Positions 44,834 through 52,561 of a stretch of 64,000 nucleotides of DNA are shown here, piece by piece. Under the pieces are notes generated by a model, which had not been told where the DNA came from, did no database searches, and worked only from the letters and a program-made list of their open reading frames with translations. This DNA comes from Phenylobacterium hankyongense (lineage in GTDB: Bacteria; Pseudomonadota; Alphaproteobacteria; Caulobacterales; Caulobacteraceae), in assembly GCF_003254505.1 (NCBI RefSeq), contig NZ_QFYP01000001.1:1286001-1350000 (forward strand), read 5' to 3'. The first letter of the stretch is position 1, and each line of letters starts with the position of its first letter. Made by a program: the position numbers and the translations under genes.

Positions 44834-46308
44834 AGGGTCTTCACCGCCTCCAAAAGGACGGCGTTGCACCGCCTTATCCACTCTCGCCGTTGGGCTGAGA
44901 AACGGGCCCGCGAAAAGTCGTCCTGCAACAGAAGGAAGAGAAGCGTTTTGACAACGGGGGCGTCGGCACCTGAAGCGCGGGCGTGGCCTAAAATCAGGTG
45001 ACGATATTTCTTGTTGAGGACGATGCGGTCATCGACCCGATCAAGGTCAAAGACCTTCCCTTTCGGAAGCGACTCCCAAGCAAAGTCGATTTCGCGCGCA
45101 ACACCTTTTTTAGCCACGAGCTTGCGTACATTTCGTCTGACCTGGACGGGTACGCCAACGCCCGGGACAGCAGGCGCGGCAGCATTGGCCCTCGGCCGTC
45201 TTTTTTGGCTCCGGAGCATCGCCCGAGCGTCTTCGAGATAGTCGGCGAGACTACTTCCTCCCGCGCGCGCTCGGCTTAGCGCTTGCGTCAACGCCGTGCT
45301 GACTTGGATCGCCGACTTTTGAACGTTTGTGGCAGTCCCCTCCGAGGGGAGGTCAACCGCGATCCGAGCCAAGGCGAGCTCCGGATCGTTCGTATCCTTG
45401 AGGAAGTCGTTCCATCCGCCAGCCTGGATTAGCCGGTTGTTGCGATAGAAGTAGAAGCCCTGGTGCGGGGTCGCCCTGCGGCGCCCTAGCAGAAACTCCG
45501 GCGATGCGGCACCCGGAGGCCAAATGTGGCCCTCAAGCTTGATTTGGCCCGCGCCAGGTAGGTTCGTGGTGAAGGTTTTTGGGTATCCCGCTTTCCCCGG
45601 CGCGGGGTAGGCGAAAGGGTCGAGCGGCTTCACGACGTGCGGAAGCGCAAAATCGCTCTGTTCGCTTTTGGCTCGCAACAGGATCTTCAACCCACTCCTC
45701 GCTATGAATCGATGAAAAACTAGCCCCAGTTTTATTTCGAGTTGGCTCATTGTTTTCGCGAGGAATTCGTCAAGCTCGCCCTCGGCCGCGCCCAACCTAT
45801 CCAGCCGATCCCAAACCACGACGGTGCCGTGTTTTCGCGTTTCGCCTTTCGATGAGAAGGCGCCCGCGAAGGCTTTCTCGGCCTCTTTTGGGTCCAACAG
45901 CTCGCAACGCCAGTCGGCTTTGATGGCCTCGTCCGTCCAGCGGCAAGCAGCGACCTTGCCAGCCTGGCGGCTTACAACGGTCAGGCTATGGCATTGGCTA
46001 AACGATGCGGACTTCATGCCTAGGCCGAAAGTCCCAAGGTCTGTCGGCTTGTGGCGAACCGACGTGGCAAACTGCATGGCAGTCTTGAGGGCCGAAGCTG
46101 ACATGCCGCGACCATCGTCAGCGATGGTTACGGCCGTTAGGCGTTCGGTGTTTCGGAAGAACGTGATCTCGACAAGCGAAGCTTCTGCATCGATTGAATT
46201 GTCGATCAGGTCGGCAAGGGCTTCAGCCAGGTCATACCCAATGCGGGAAAAGGCCCGAGCGCTGCCCGCACTGTCCGGCGGCGCCTTGAAGGCGCCTATC
46301 GTCTTCAT
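44830..46308 (-). CDS. MORC/MutL-like GHKL ATPase
   Basis: 492 aa from the ATG at 46308. The GHKL fold is at the N-terminus: N box EALADLIDNSIDA (29-41), G1 ADDGRGM (63-69) and G2 GTFGLGMKSASFS (92-104). An S5-like middle region follows (GFYFYRNNRLIQAGGWNDF at about 287-305) as in MutL and MORC proteins. The rest is helical and basic. Such ATPases probably clamp DNA in an ATP-dependent way. Second or third gene of the leftward operon, 140 bp after the 117-aa orphan-domain gene. Confidence 0.92.
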   Translation of the reverse strand: MKTIGAFKAPPDSAGSARAFSRIGYDLAEALADLIDNSIDAEASLVEITFFRNTERLTAVTIADDGRGMSASALKTAMQFATSVRHKPTDLGTFGLGMKSASFSQCHSLTVVSRQAGKVAACRWTDEAIKADWRCELLDPKEAEKAFAGAFSSKGETRKHGTVVVWDRLDRLGAAEGELDEFLAKTMSQLEIKLGLVFHRFIARSGLKILLRAKSEQSDFALPHVVKPLDPFAYPAPGKAGYPKTFTTNLPGAGQIKLEGHIWPPGAASPEFLLGRRRATPHQGFYFYRNNRLIQAGGWNDFLKDTNDPELALARIAVDLPSEGTATNVQKSAIQVSTALTQALSRARAGGSSLADYLEDARAMLRSQKRRPRANAAAPAVPGVGVPVQVRRNVRKLVAKKGVAREIDFAWESLPKGKVFDLDRVDDRIVLNKKYRHLILGHARASGADAPVVKTLLFLLLQDDFSRARFSAQRREWIRRCNAVLLEAVKTL

Positions 46309-46448
46309 TGTTCCGAACACTATGAAGATGCCCCGTGGAACCCCGTTCCGAAGCCAGCTTGCGCCAGCTTGGCCGCGAATCGCAACTCCTGCGAGTGAGA
46401 GTGTGCGTTTGCGCGGAATCGAGGCCGCGGGCCCAACGCAGCGCTAAG

Positions 46449-46802
46449 CTAAACCTCAACCCTGGAAAGCCGCTCTCGCCTTATCTTCGCCTCCAAGCGC
46501 GCCAAGCCGGGTCGATCCGTCGAGAACTCAGCCCAAACTGCGCGATCCGCCGTAGACGCCGAAGATAGCCCTTTGCCTCCATATTCGGGGTCCAAGCTTC
46601 TGAAGTTCATGAGCTTCATAACAACCGAGTCGGGAGACCGGTAATTCGGCCTCAGCTGCGCTTCAGTCGGGTTGAGGTACCTCAGTCCCTCGCTTAGCCG
46701 CAGAACTGCCTCTTCCGTTGGAGACGGTGCGCGCGGCGCGATGACGAAGTACAGAGCAAGAGCCAAAATCAACTCTTCGCGGCTCCAGTTGCGACCGCTC
46801 AT
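46449..46802 (-). CDS. Orphan N-terminal domain of HNH-type restriction proteins
   Basis: 117 aa from the ATG at 46802 (MSGRNWSREELILALALYF), with GGAG upstream; alternative starts at 46823 (ATG) or 46838 (GTG). RNWSREELILAL, YRSPDSVVMKLMNFRSLDPEYGGKGL and VWAEF are features I know from the N-terminal part of larger HNH endonucleases. Here no nuclease follows. It may serve as a separate target-recognition subunit of the operon. Its start is 20 bp from the divergent vsr start. Confidence 0.75.
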   Translation of the reverse strand: MSGRNWSREELILALALYFVIAPRAPSPTEEAVLRLSEGLRYLNPTEAQLRPNYRSPDSVVMKLMNFRSLDPEYGGKGLSSASTADRAVWAEFSTDRPGLARLEAKIRRERLSRVEV

Positions 46803-46821
46803 TCCAAGGTATCTCCGGGCC

Positions 46822-47247
46822 ATGGTCGATAGGGTCACGACAGCTCAACGTTCTGCCAACATGGCCCGTGTCGCAAACAAAAACACTGGACCGGAGATGG
46901 CAGTTCGTAGGCGTCTACACGCGTCGGGCTTCCGTTTCAGCCTTCACAGGCGTGATCTTCCGGGGCGGCCGGATATCGCCCTCCCTGCTTATCGTGCGGC
47001 GGTATTTGTCCATGGGTGCTTTTGGCACGGCCACGAGTGTACGCGGGGCCGCCGGCCGCAAACCAATACGGCATTCTGGGACCAGAAGATTGACCGGAAC
47101 ATCGCTCGCGACGCGGCCGCGAAAATTCAGCTAGAGGCACTGGGTTGGGAGGTACATACGGTCTGGACGTGCTGCCTAGCTGATGGAACCGCCGGTTTGA
47201 TCGTTCGGCTTAGCGCCCTTAGAGAGCAGCGTCGGCGTCCGCCTTAA
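46822..47247 (+). CDS. vsr: Vsr-type very-short-patch repair endonuclease
   Basis: 141 aa from the ATG at 46822. With this start the catalytic residues fall at the same numbers as in the E. coli enzyme as I recall it: Glu25, Asp51 (LPGRPDIAL), His64 and His69 (VHGCFWHGHEC), and zinc ligands Cys66, His71, Cys73 and Cys117 (WTCC). Vsr nicks at T:G mismatches from 5-methylcytosine deamination, but in MORC-type systems a Vsr-like nuclease could be the restriction enzyme. It runs opposite to and overlaps the methyltransferase end by 29 bp. Confidence 0.93.
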   Translation: MVDRVTTAQRSANMARVANKNTGPEMAVRRRLHASGFRFSLHRRDLPGRPDIALPAYRAAVFVHGCFWHGHECTRGRRPQTNTAFWDQKIDRNIARDAAAKIQLEALGWEVHTVWTCCLADGTAGLIVRLSALREQRRRPP

Positions 47248-48628
47248 CACAATCAATAAGGTAGCCTGCAAAATACTTCGCAAGCTTAGGGGGCACCGCG
47301 TTCCCAATCATTCTCGCGACGGGCTCGATCATCTCTTTCGGATAAAACACATAGTCATCGGGAAAGGACTGGAGCGCCGCCGCTTCCCGCAACGAGATGC
47401 CTCGCACCTGCTTCACATCGTAGTGTCCGAAGCGCCCGTTAGAAATGCTGTGACAGCGTGTTGTGATCGTTGGTGAAGGGCGATTGGGGCGCATCCGCGT
47501 GTATACGTCCGTAAAGCAGCGATCTGAGAGGCGCGTATTTACACGCTTATGACAATCCAAACTTAGATCGCCATGCTCTGTGCTTTCCAAGTAGAGATTG
47601 CTCTCACCGGGTAACGCAGCGCCTAGCCGCTTTTGGTTCAGTTCGCTTAGGGAACGTGTTTTGTGATTCGGGAGAGTTTCATGCATGGCGCCAGCTGTAA
47701 GCGGTGGCAGATGTCCGATTGCCTCCTGTACAGTCATTATCGTCGCGTCGGGATCCGCTTCCGGCACGATTAGTTCGGTCCCGATCAGGTCAGAAAGTCG
47801 TTCCGGGCTGACCAGATCTCTTCGGACGGCGATCAGGATCGACCGCTTCCGATACTGTGGAACGCCGAACTTAGAGGTGCAGACTAGCCTGCTGCCGGTC
47901 ACATACCCGAGCGCCTCCAGCCGATCCCGAAATTCTTGCCAGATGCCGCCGTAGCGTGGGTCTTTAATTCCTGCAACGTTCTCCGAAAGCACAAGCTCAG
48001 GCTTGAATCGCTCAACGAAGGTCGCTGCTTCCGACAACAAATTACTGTCGCGGTCGCGTTTTGCTTTACGATCATCGCTGAGTTCCTTCCGCGCCAATGT
48101 AGTAAACGGTTGGCACGGAGCGCAAATAGCGAAAAGCAGGGGAGCACTTTTTGCTTTCGCTCTATGTTGGGGAATTAGCTCCGCAAGCTTTGCACCAAGA
48201 TCTTCTTGCTGACCTTCGGGATAAACATCGCTCTTCGGAAAGATGTCGTATTGAAGATACAGCGGCTCAGCTTCATCCAGGGTCTTGTTCGGATTGTTGT
48301 CGACATATGTTTTTGCGCAACGGGCTTCCTTGTCGATGCCCGCAATCACATAGCCGTCGGCGTCGATCAGGCCGCGAGTTGTCCCTCCCGCACCGCAAAA
48401 GAAATCCACCGCAAAGAACCGTGGGGCTTTGCCGACCGCCGCGGCGTCTGGGCTACCAGCATGGTCAGGCGCCTCGCTCACGCCCCCGCGAGCGCGTAGT
48501 TTAACGCGGGCGCTCGCGCTGCTGAGCAACGGCTCGCGGGTGGCGTTGCGCTTCCAGCGTCGGATCTTTGATGTTGGGATGCCGGCGGCTCGGGCGCTTC
48601 TCGTGATTCTGCGGGCCTTGCGTGACAC
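47219..48628 (-). CDS. DNA (cytosine-5) methyltransferase
   Basis: 469 aa with a GTG start preceded by GGAG. Motif I FAVDFFCGAGG at about 72-82, motif IV APCQPFT with catalytic Cys172, motif VI ENVAG at about 216-220, motif VIII QYRKRSILIAVR, motif IX RPSPTITTR and motif X MIGNAVPP. A basic N-terminal tail of about 70 residues is extra. The target-recognition segment lies between VIII and IX; specificity cannot be read. It is probably the protective methylase of the island system, and it is divergent from the large GHKL gene. Confidence 0.95.
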   Translation of the reverse strand: MSRKARRITRSARAAGIPTSKIRRWKRNATREPLLSSASARVKLRARGGVSEAPDHAGSPDAAAVGKAPRFFAVDFFCGAGGTTRGLIDADGYVIAGIDKEARCAKTYVDNNPNKTLDEAEPLYLQYDIFPKSDVYPEGQQEDLGAKLAELIPQHRAKAKSAPLLFAICAPCQPFTTLARKELSDDRKAKRDRDSNLLSEAATFVERFKPELVLSENVAGIKDPRYGGIWQEFRDRLEALGYVTGSRLVCTSKFGVPQYRKRSILIAVRRDLVSPERLSDLIGTELIVPEADPDATIMTVQEAIGHLPPLTAGAMHETLPNHKTRSLSELNQKRLGAALPGESNLYLESTEHGDLSLDCHKRVNTRLSDRCFTDVYTRMRPNRPSPTITTRCHSISNGRFGHYDVKQVRGISLREAAALQSFPDDYVFYPKEMIEPVARMIGNAVPPKLAKYFAGYLIDCVKADADAAL

Positions 48629-48855
48629 GTAATGTTCTCCGACGGATCACGGCGTCGCCAACAGCGCGCAGCAACTCAACCTGAGAATTTTGCTGAGAAG
48701 AGTGATTCGGGCAAGGTATTGCGTGGCTAGGGGGTGCATTTTACGGTGAAGCTAGGGGTGGGAGTCGGCACGCGCGCTGGCGCCCATTTGCGGAAGCCGC
48801 GGCTCGTGCCACGCAAGGACGGACTGCCGAAATTTGCGTCCACTGACCGGCGGGT
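48629..48855. promoter_or_regulatory. Divergent promoter region between methyltransferase and large GHKL gene
   Basis: A 227-bp gap carrying the starts of two opposite units. AT-rich patches occur near 48675-48730 (GAGAATTTTGCTGAGAAGAG). No clear operator palindrome was seen. Confidence 0.3.
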
Positions 48856-51390
48856 TTGGCGCAAGTCGCAGTCCGCGACCCCCCGGTGCCCGGAACGCCA
48901 ACCGATACGACCTCAGAATGGAAGATAGTCGGAGTGATACAGAAGGAAATCTGCCTTCGTCTTCTTGCTGCTGAAAGCGAAGCCGATGCCGCCATCATTG
49001 TGGCGAGCTGGCCCGCGATGAGCGATCCCGCCAACTGGCGGCCTCTCGACGGACGAGAAACCAACTTCAACGTAACGAGCAATCAGGCGTCAGACGGCGG
49101 CAAAGCGCTGACCGAGCTGATGACCAACATGGTGGACGCCGTGCTTCTCAAGCATGCACTGGCTCGGGGTATGGACCCCAAGAGTCCGTCAGCGCCGCAG
49201 ACCATGTACGAAGCGGTCGATCTCCTCATAAAGAATCTGAGGGGCGGCAAATTGATCAATCTGGATCATCGCGACCCTTGGCTTCGCGACTTTGCCCAAA
49301 AGAATCTAGCTATCGGCATCACCGGTGCGAAGTCCAAAAGCGAAGGGCTTCCTTGCTACACATTTGTCGATAACGGCGAAGGGCAGCACCCGGACAACTT
49401 CGAGAATACTTTCCTTTCTCTCAGCGCAGGTAACAAGAAGAGCATCCCGTTCGTCCAGGGCAAGTTCAACATGGGCTCTTCCGGCGTGCTCCGCTACTGC
49501 GGACGGCGTTGGTACAAGCTCATCGTGTCCCGTCGCTTTGACGGTGAAGGCGGCTGGGGCTGGACCCTCATGCGCCGCCGGCCGGGCGACCGAGACAGGA
49601 TGCCCGTCGCAGAATACTTCGTGATGCCCGGCGGTGAGATTCCCCGCTTCGAGGCGCCCACGCTCTATCCGTTCCACACCGTCGAGCGGAAGCGGTACGA
49701 CGGTGTGCACCTGACGACAGGCACGATCATCAAGCTGTTTGACTACCAGGTCGGCAGCCGCTTTCTGAGCTTTAAGGGCGCGCGTGACGCCCTAAACGAG
49801 AATCTGGCCGAGACCATTCTACCGTTTCGGATTTTGGACCTTCGGCAGAAGCCCGAACCAAAGCGCGGGGGCGATCGAGCGCTCGGCGTAGACGCCCGGC
49901 CGTTCTACGGAATGGAGTTTCTCCTTCTCAATTCCCATCGCGAAGAGGACCTTGAGGGCGAGGATGACGCCGCGGGAACCGGAAAGCTCTTCGTCGGCAG
50001 ATTTACAGAGCCGAACCTCGGAGAGGTTACAATCAGCGCAGTTAGCCTGAAGAGAGATCTTCCCGGGTGGCTCCGGCCGCAAAATTCTAACAGCCGCGTT
50101 TTCCATGCCGTCAACGGTCAGGTTCAATACAAGCAGAGCCGCGGCTACATCTCTCAGACCTGCGGCTTTCCTGCGCTCAAGGATCGTGTCGTCATCCTCG
50201 TAGACGCCAGCGGCTTATCATTCGCCGCCCACAATGAAGTTTGGAAGGGCGACCGCGAGCACATCTCGAATACCCAAGATGGTGAGCACTACCTCGACCT
50301 GGTGACCCGAACCATCCGGGAATCAGATGCCCTGCGCGACCTTCAGGTCCGGATCGCCTACGAGGAACTCGAAAGGGCGGCGCAGGCCGAGAGCAATGCT
50401 CTATTCCAGAAACTTGTCGATAAAGACCCGACATTAGCGGGGCTTCTATCGAGCCGCGACCCAAGCATCCGAGTGCCGAGCGGTGGCGGTGGCGACGGCG
50501 GCGGAAATGGTGAGAGAGCGTCTTATTCAGGTGAATACAGCCCCACCTTTCTTACTCTGGACGATCGTTCCGGCCGTGGACTGGAAGTGCCTCTCAACCG
50601 AACGAGGATCTTGAACGCCACGACCGACGTGGAAAACGGTTACCTCCAAAGGCCGGACAATCCCGGAAGAGTGGTCTTGGACGACGCTCTCCGAGAGCGA
50701 TTCTCCGTAAGAGAACACCTTCGAGACGGTCGCCTAAGCATCCATCTGACGCCGTCGGGAGATAGGGTGCAGATTGGCGACGTGGTGCAGGGGCGCATTG
50801 GGTTGGTCGACGAAGGCCTCCCCGAGCCGGTCTTCAGTTCACCAACTGAAATCCGGATTGTCGCTGAGGCGGCTGATGACACGCCGAAGAAGCCCTCAAC
50901 GACCGATGGACAACCTCGGCCGCGGGCCGGCGGCGCTACAGAAGCGGGACCAACTCGCGGTCTCCCGCGATGCGTCCTGTTGACGAAGGACGGACGCAGC
51001 GTCGATGGGCATGCGGTGGAGCGTTGGCCTGAGGGCTTCAGCGAACATGACGGCGGTGAAATCGTCGATCTCGGCGACGGCGAGGTGATCTACAAGATCA
51101 ATTACGACAACGCCTACCACCTCCGATATCGGCTCTCTCAACGCGGTGCCGTCGCAAGGGAGGTAGTCACCGAAAAATATATTCTGGGCATGCGCATCAT
51201 GCTGCTTGGATACGAGCACTCGCTTCGTAGCCTCCGGGATCAGGCTGGCGGCGGCGAGGGTCTCGGAGAGTTTCTCGACGACTTTCGGCGAATGGCAGCT
51301 CGTGGAGCCGCGTCAACCGTGTTGGCCGTCGCCGAAAACCTTCCGAAGATCGTCGATGCCTCCTCGATACAAGAAGTCGACGCAGAGTAG
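48856..51390 (+). CDS. Large GHKL-type ATP-binding protein
   Basis: 844 aa with a TTG start; a GTG at 48934 (residue 27) is an alternative. The GHKL signs are N box ALTELMTNMVDA (Glu87, Asn91, Asp94), G1 FVDNGEGQ at about 170-177 and a glycine-rich GKFNMGSSG at about 202-210. The rest is unlike MutL, MORC or Hsp90; a Gly-rich linker (GGGGDGGGNG) lies near residue 540. It is therefore a second, separate type of GHKL ATPase in this island. Its partner is probably the DUF5677-like gene 28 bp downstream. Confidence 0.78.
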   Translation: MAQVAVRDPPVPGTPTDTTSEWKIVGVIQKEICLRLLAAESEADAAIIVASWPAMSDPANWRPLDGRETNFNVTSNQASDGGKALTELMTNMVDAVLLKHALARGMDPKSPSAPQTMYEAVDLLIKNLRGGKLINLDHRDPWLRDFAQKNLAIGITGAKSKSEGLPCYTFVDNGEGQHPDNFENTFLSLSAGNKKSIPFVQGKFNMGSSGVLRYCGRRWYKLIVSRRFDGEGGWGWTLMRRRPGDRDRMPVAEYFVMPGGEIPRFEAPTLYPFHTVERKRYDGVHLTTGTIIKLFDYQVGSRFLSFKGARDALNENLAETILPFRILDLRQKPEPKRGGDRALGVDARPFYGMEFLLLNSHREEDLEGEDDAAGTGKLFVGRFTEPNLGEVTISAVSLKRDLPGWLRPQNSNSRVFHAVNGQVQYKQSRGYISQTCGFPALKDRVVILVDASGLSFAAHNEVWKGDREHISNTQDGEHYLDLVTRTIRESDALRDLQVRIAYEELERAAQAESNALFQKLVDKDPTLAGLLSSRDPSIRVPSGGGGDGGGNGERASYSGEYSPTFLTLDDRSGRGLEVPLNRTRILNATTDVENGYLQRPDNPGRVVLDDALRERFSVREHLRDGRLSIHLTPSGDRVQIGDVVQGRIGLVDEGLPEPVFSSPTEIRIVAEAADDTPKKPSTTDGQPRPRAGGATEAGPTRGLPRCVLLTKDGRSVDGHAVERWPEGFSEHDGGEIVDLGDGEVIYKINYDNAYHLRYRLSQRGAVAREVVTEKYILGMRIMLLGYEHSLRSLRDQAGGGEGLGEFLDDFRRMAARGAASTVLAVAENLPKIVDASSIQEVDAE

Positions 51391-51418
51391 CGACAGGTAG
51401 GCAAGACGGAGAGCCACC

Positions 51419-52279
51419 GTGTATTCGGAGGACGTGTACGGGAAATTGCGCGGCTGGTCGGAGGCGGGTTTACTTCTGACGCGCAACCTTCTGCCGCTGA
51501 TGTCACCCGTGGCCCGCCACCCAGGTTGGAAAGCCGAAGAACGCGAGACGCTCGGATTTCTACTGTCGGCATGTGCCCGAGCAAGCGAGAGCGCTCTCTT
51601 ACTCGTCGCCTACGGACAGCTGTGGGACGCTGAAGTTTTGGTCCGCTCGGCCTTTGAGGGGTCGCTGAAGAGCGCGTACTTGCTGCAAAGCCCCGCGACG
51701 TTTGAGGAGCGCCACCAGCAATACCGTCACGACCTATTCCAAATCGCGCTCTTGAAGGGTCACACCAAGGTCGCTGATTTGATCGGCATCATGCCGGAAA
51801 ATGATCACAAAAGCTGGCGGCCCTACCGTGATCGCCTGCTCTCGGAGGAGGAGCGCGCAGAGATATCGAGTCGCTACCCCAAAGCGATGCGACGCGCCCT
51901 GGAGACGAAGTGGGGATTTACAGGGCTCATCGGCGAGCTCAGCAGGTCGGAGGATCCGCTATTCAGCGGCTTCACGGGGCTAGCTGACGGATACGCCATG
52001 GCCAGCCACATTCTACACGCAGACATCGTAGGGACGGCAGTGCCATTGGACCGCGACCGTCGCGATGAAGCGCGTCGGGACGCAATCTTGCTCGCGCACG
52101 GCGTGCGCTTAATCTCAGACGTGCATACCTGCCTACAGCTGCGACTGGGAGTTGGTTACCGATATATCGGACAGGATCCCGCTCCCCTCATCGACGCGCA
52201 CCAACGGATCGCCGCGCTGACCGAGAGCTTCGGCAAAGTTTATGAAGACTGGATGGGGGTCGAATATCCCGACGGCTAG
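51419..52279 (+). CDS. DUF5677-like protein
   Basis: 286 aa with a GTG start behind ACGGAGAG. The core LLLVAYGQLWDAEVLVRSAFEGSLKSAYLLQSP is characteristic of DUF5677-type all-helical proteins that occur in mobile and defence loci. The remaining sequence is helical, with ADGYAMASHILHADIVG possibly corresponding to a His-containing conserved block. It follows the large GHKL gene by 28 bp and is the last island gene before the tRNA. The function is unknown. Confidence 0.75.
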   Translation: MYSEDVYGKLRGWSEAGLLLTRNLLPLMSPVARHPGWKAEERETLGFLLSACARASESALLLVAYGQLWDAEVLVRSAFEGSLKSAYLLQSPATFEERHQQYRHDLFQIALLKGHTKVADLIGIMPENDHKSWRPYRDRLLSEEERAEISSRYPKAMRRALETKWGFTGLIGELSRSEDPLFSGFTGLADGYAMASHILHADIVGTAVPLDRDRRDEARRDAILLAHGVRLISDVHTCLQLRLGVGYRYIGQDPAPLIDAHQRIAALTESFGKVYEDWMGVEYPDG

Positions 52280-52333
52280 GTCTTCGGCTGAGTTGCAACC
52301 GAGCTGCAACCGGGTCGCCTCGGCGCACCGGAA

Positions 52334-52379
52334 GGGCCAGTCTAAGGCTGGCCCCGAAGGGCCCTAAGGCCCTAATTTT
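52334..52379 (+). terminator. Tandem hairpins at the right island end
   Basis: GGGCCAG / CTGGCCC (52334-52354) is followed by AGGGCC-CTAA-GGCCCT (52358-52373) and AATTTT. The second is a usable intrinsic terminator for the rightward pair and, read the other way, sits just past the tRNA 3' end. Confidence 0.7.
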
Positions 52380-52404
52380 CCTTGGTCTTTCCGCTCTCGA
52401 ATTA

Positions 52405-52449
52405 TGGAGCGGGCGAAGAGATTCGAACTCTCGACCCCAACCTTGGCAA
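52405..52449. repeat. Right attachment site (45-bp, within intact tRNA-Gly)
   Basis: Second copy of the 45-bp repeat, forming the 3' part of the complete tRNA-Gly gene. The island has thus supplied a new 3' end that keeps the tRNA functional. Confidence 0.95.
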
Positions 52450-52479
52450 GGTTGTGCTCTACCACTGAGCTACGCCCGC
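52405..52479 (-). tRNA. tRNA-Gly(GCC)
   Basis: 75 nt including an encoded CCA. The acceptor stem GCGGGCG pairs with CGCCCGC. D arm GCTC...GAGC, anticodon stem CAACC/GGTTG with loop TTGCCAA (anticodon GCC), T arm GAGAG-TTCGAAT-CTCTT. All arms pair. It is transcribed leftwards into the island and is the integration target. Confidence 0.97.
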
Positions 52480-52561
52480 GCTCCTCGGAGTTTGCCCACC
52501 GGGCGACCCCGAAAATTCGAGAGGCGGCTTATGGCAGAGGGTCAAACCCTTGGCAAGCCGG

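Larger units (their letters stand above)
33245..52449. mobile_element. 19.2-kb integrative island in tRNA-Gly(GCC)
   Basis: Bounded by the 45-bp direct repeat of the tRNA 3' part and holding a tyrosine integrase (38597), an excisionase-like HTH (35031) and a primase-helicase (35309). These make it an autonomously mobile, satellite-like or plasmid-like element. No phage structural, conjugation or relaxase genes were seen. The cargo is a restriction/defence block at 40532-52279. Base composition is mosaic: the integrase area is as GC-rich as the host, the defence block clearly poorer. Confidence 0.93.

Noticed and set aside
33245..52449. Complete prophage
   Set aside because: No capsid, terminase, portal, tail or lysis genes; only replication, integration and defence functions.
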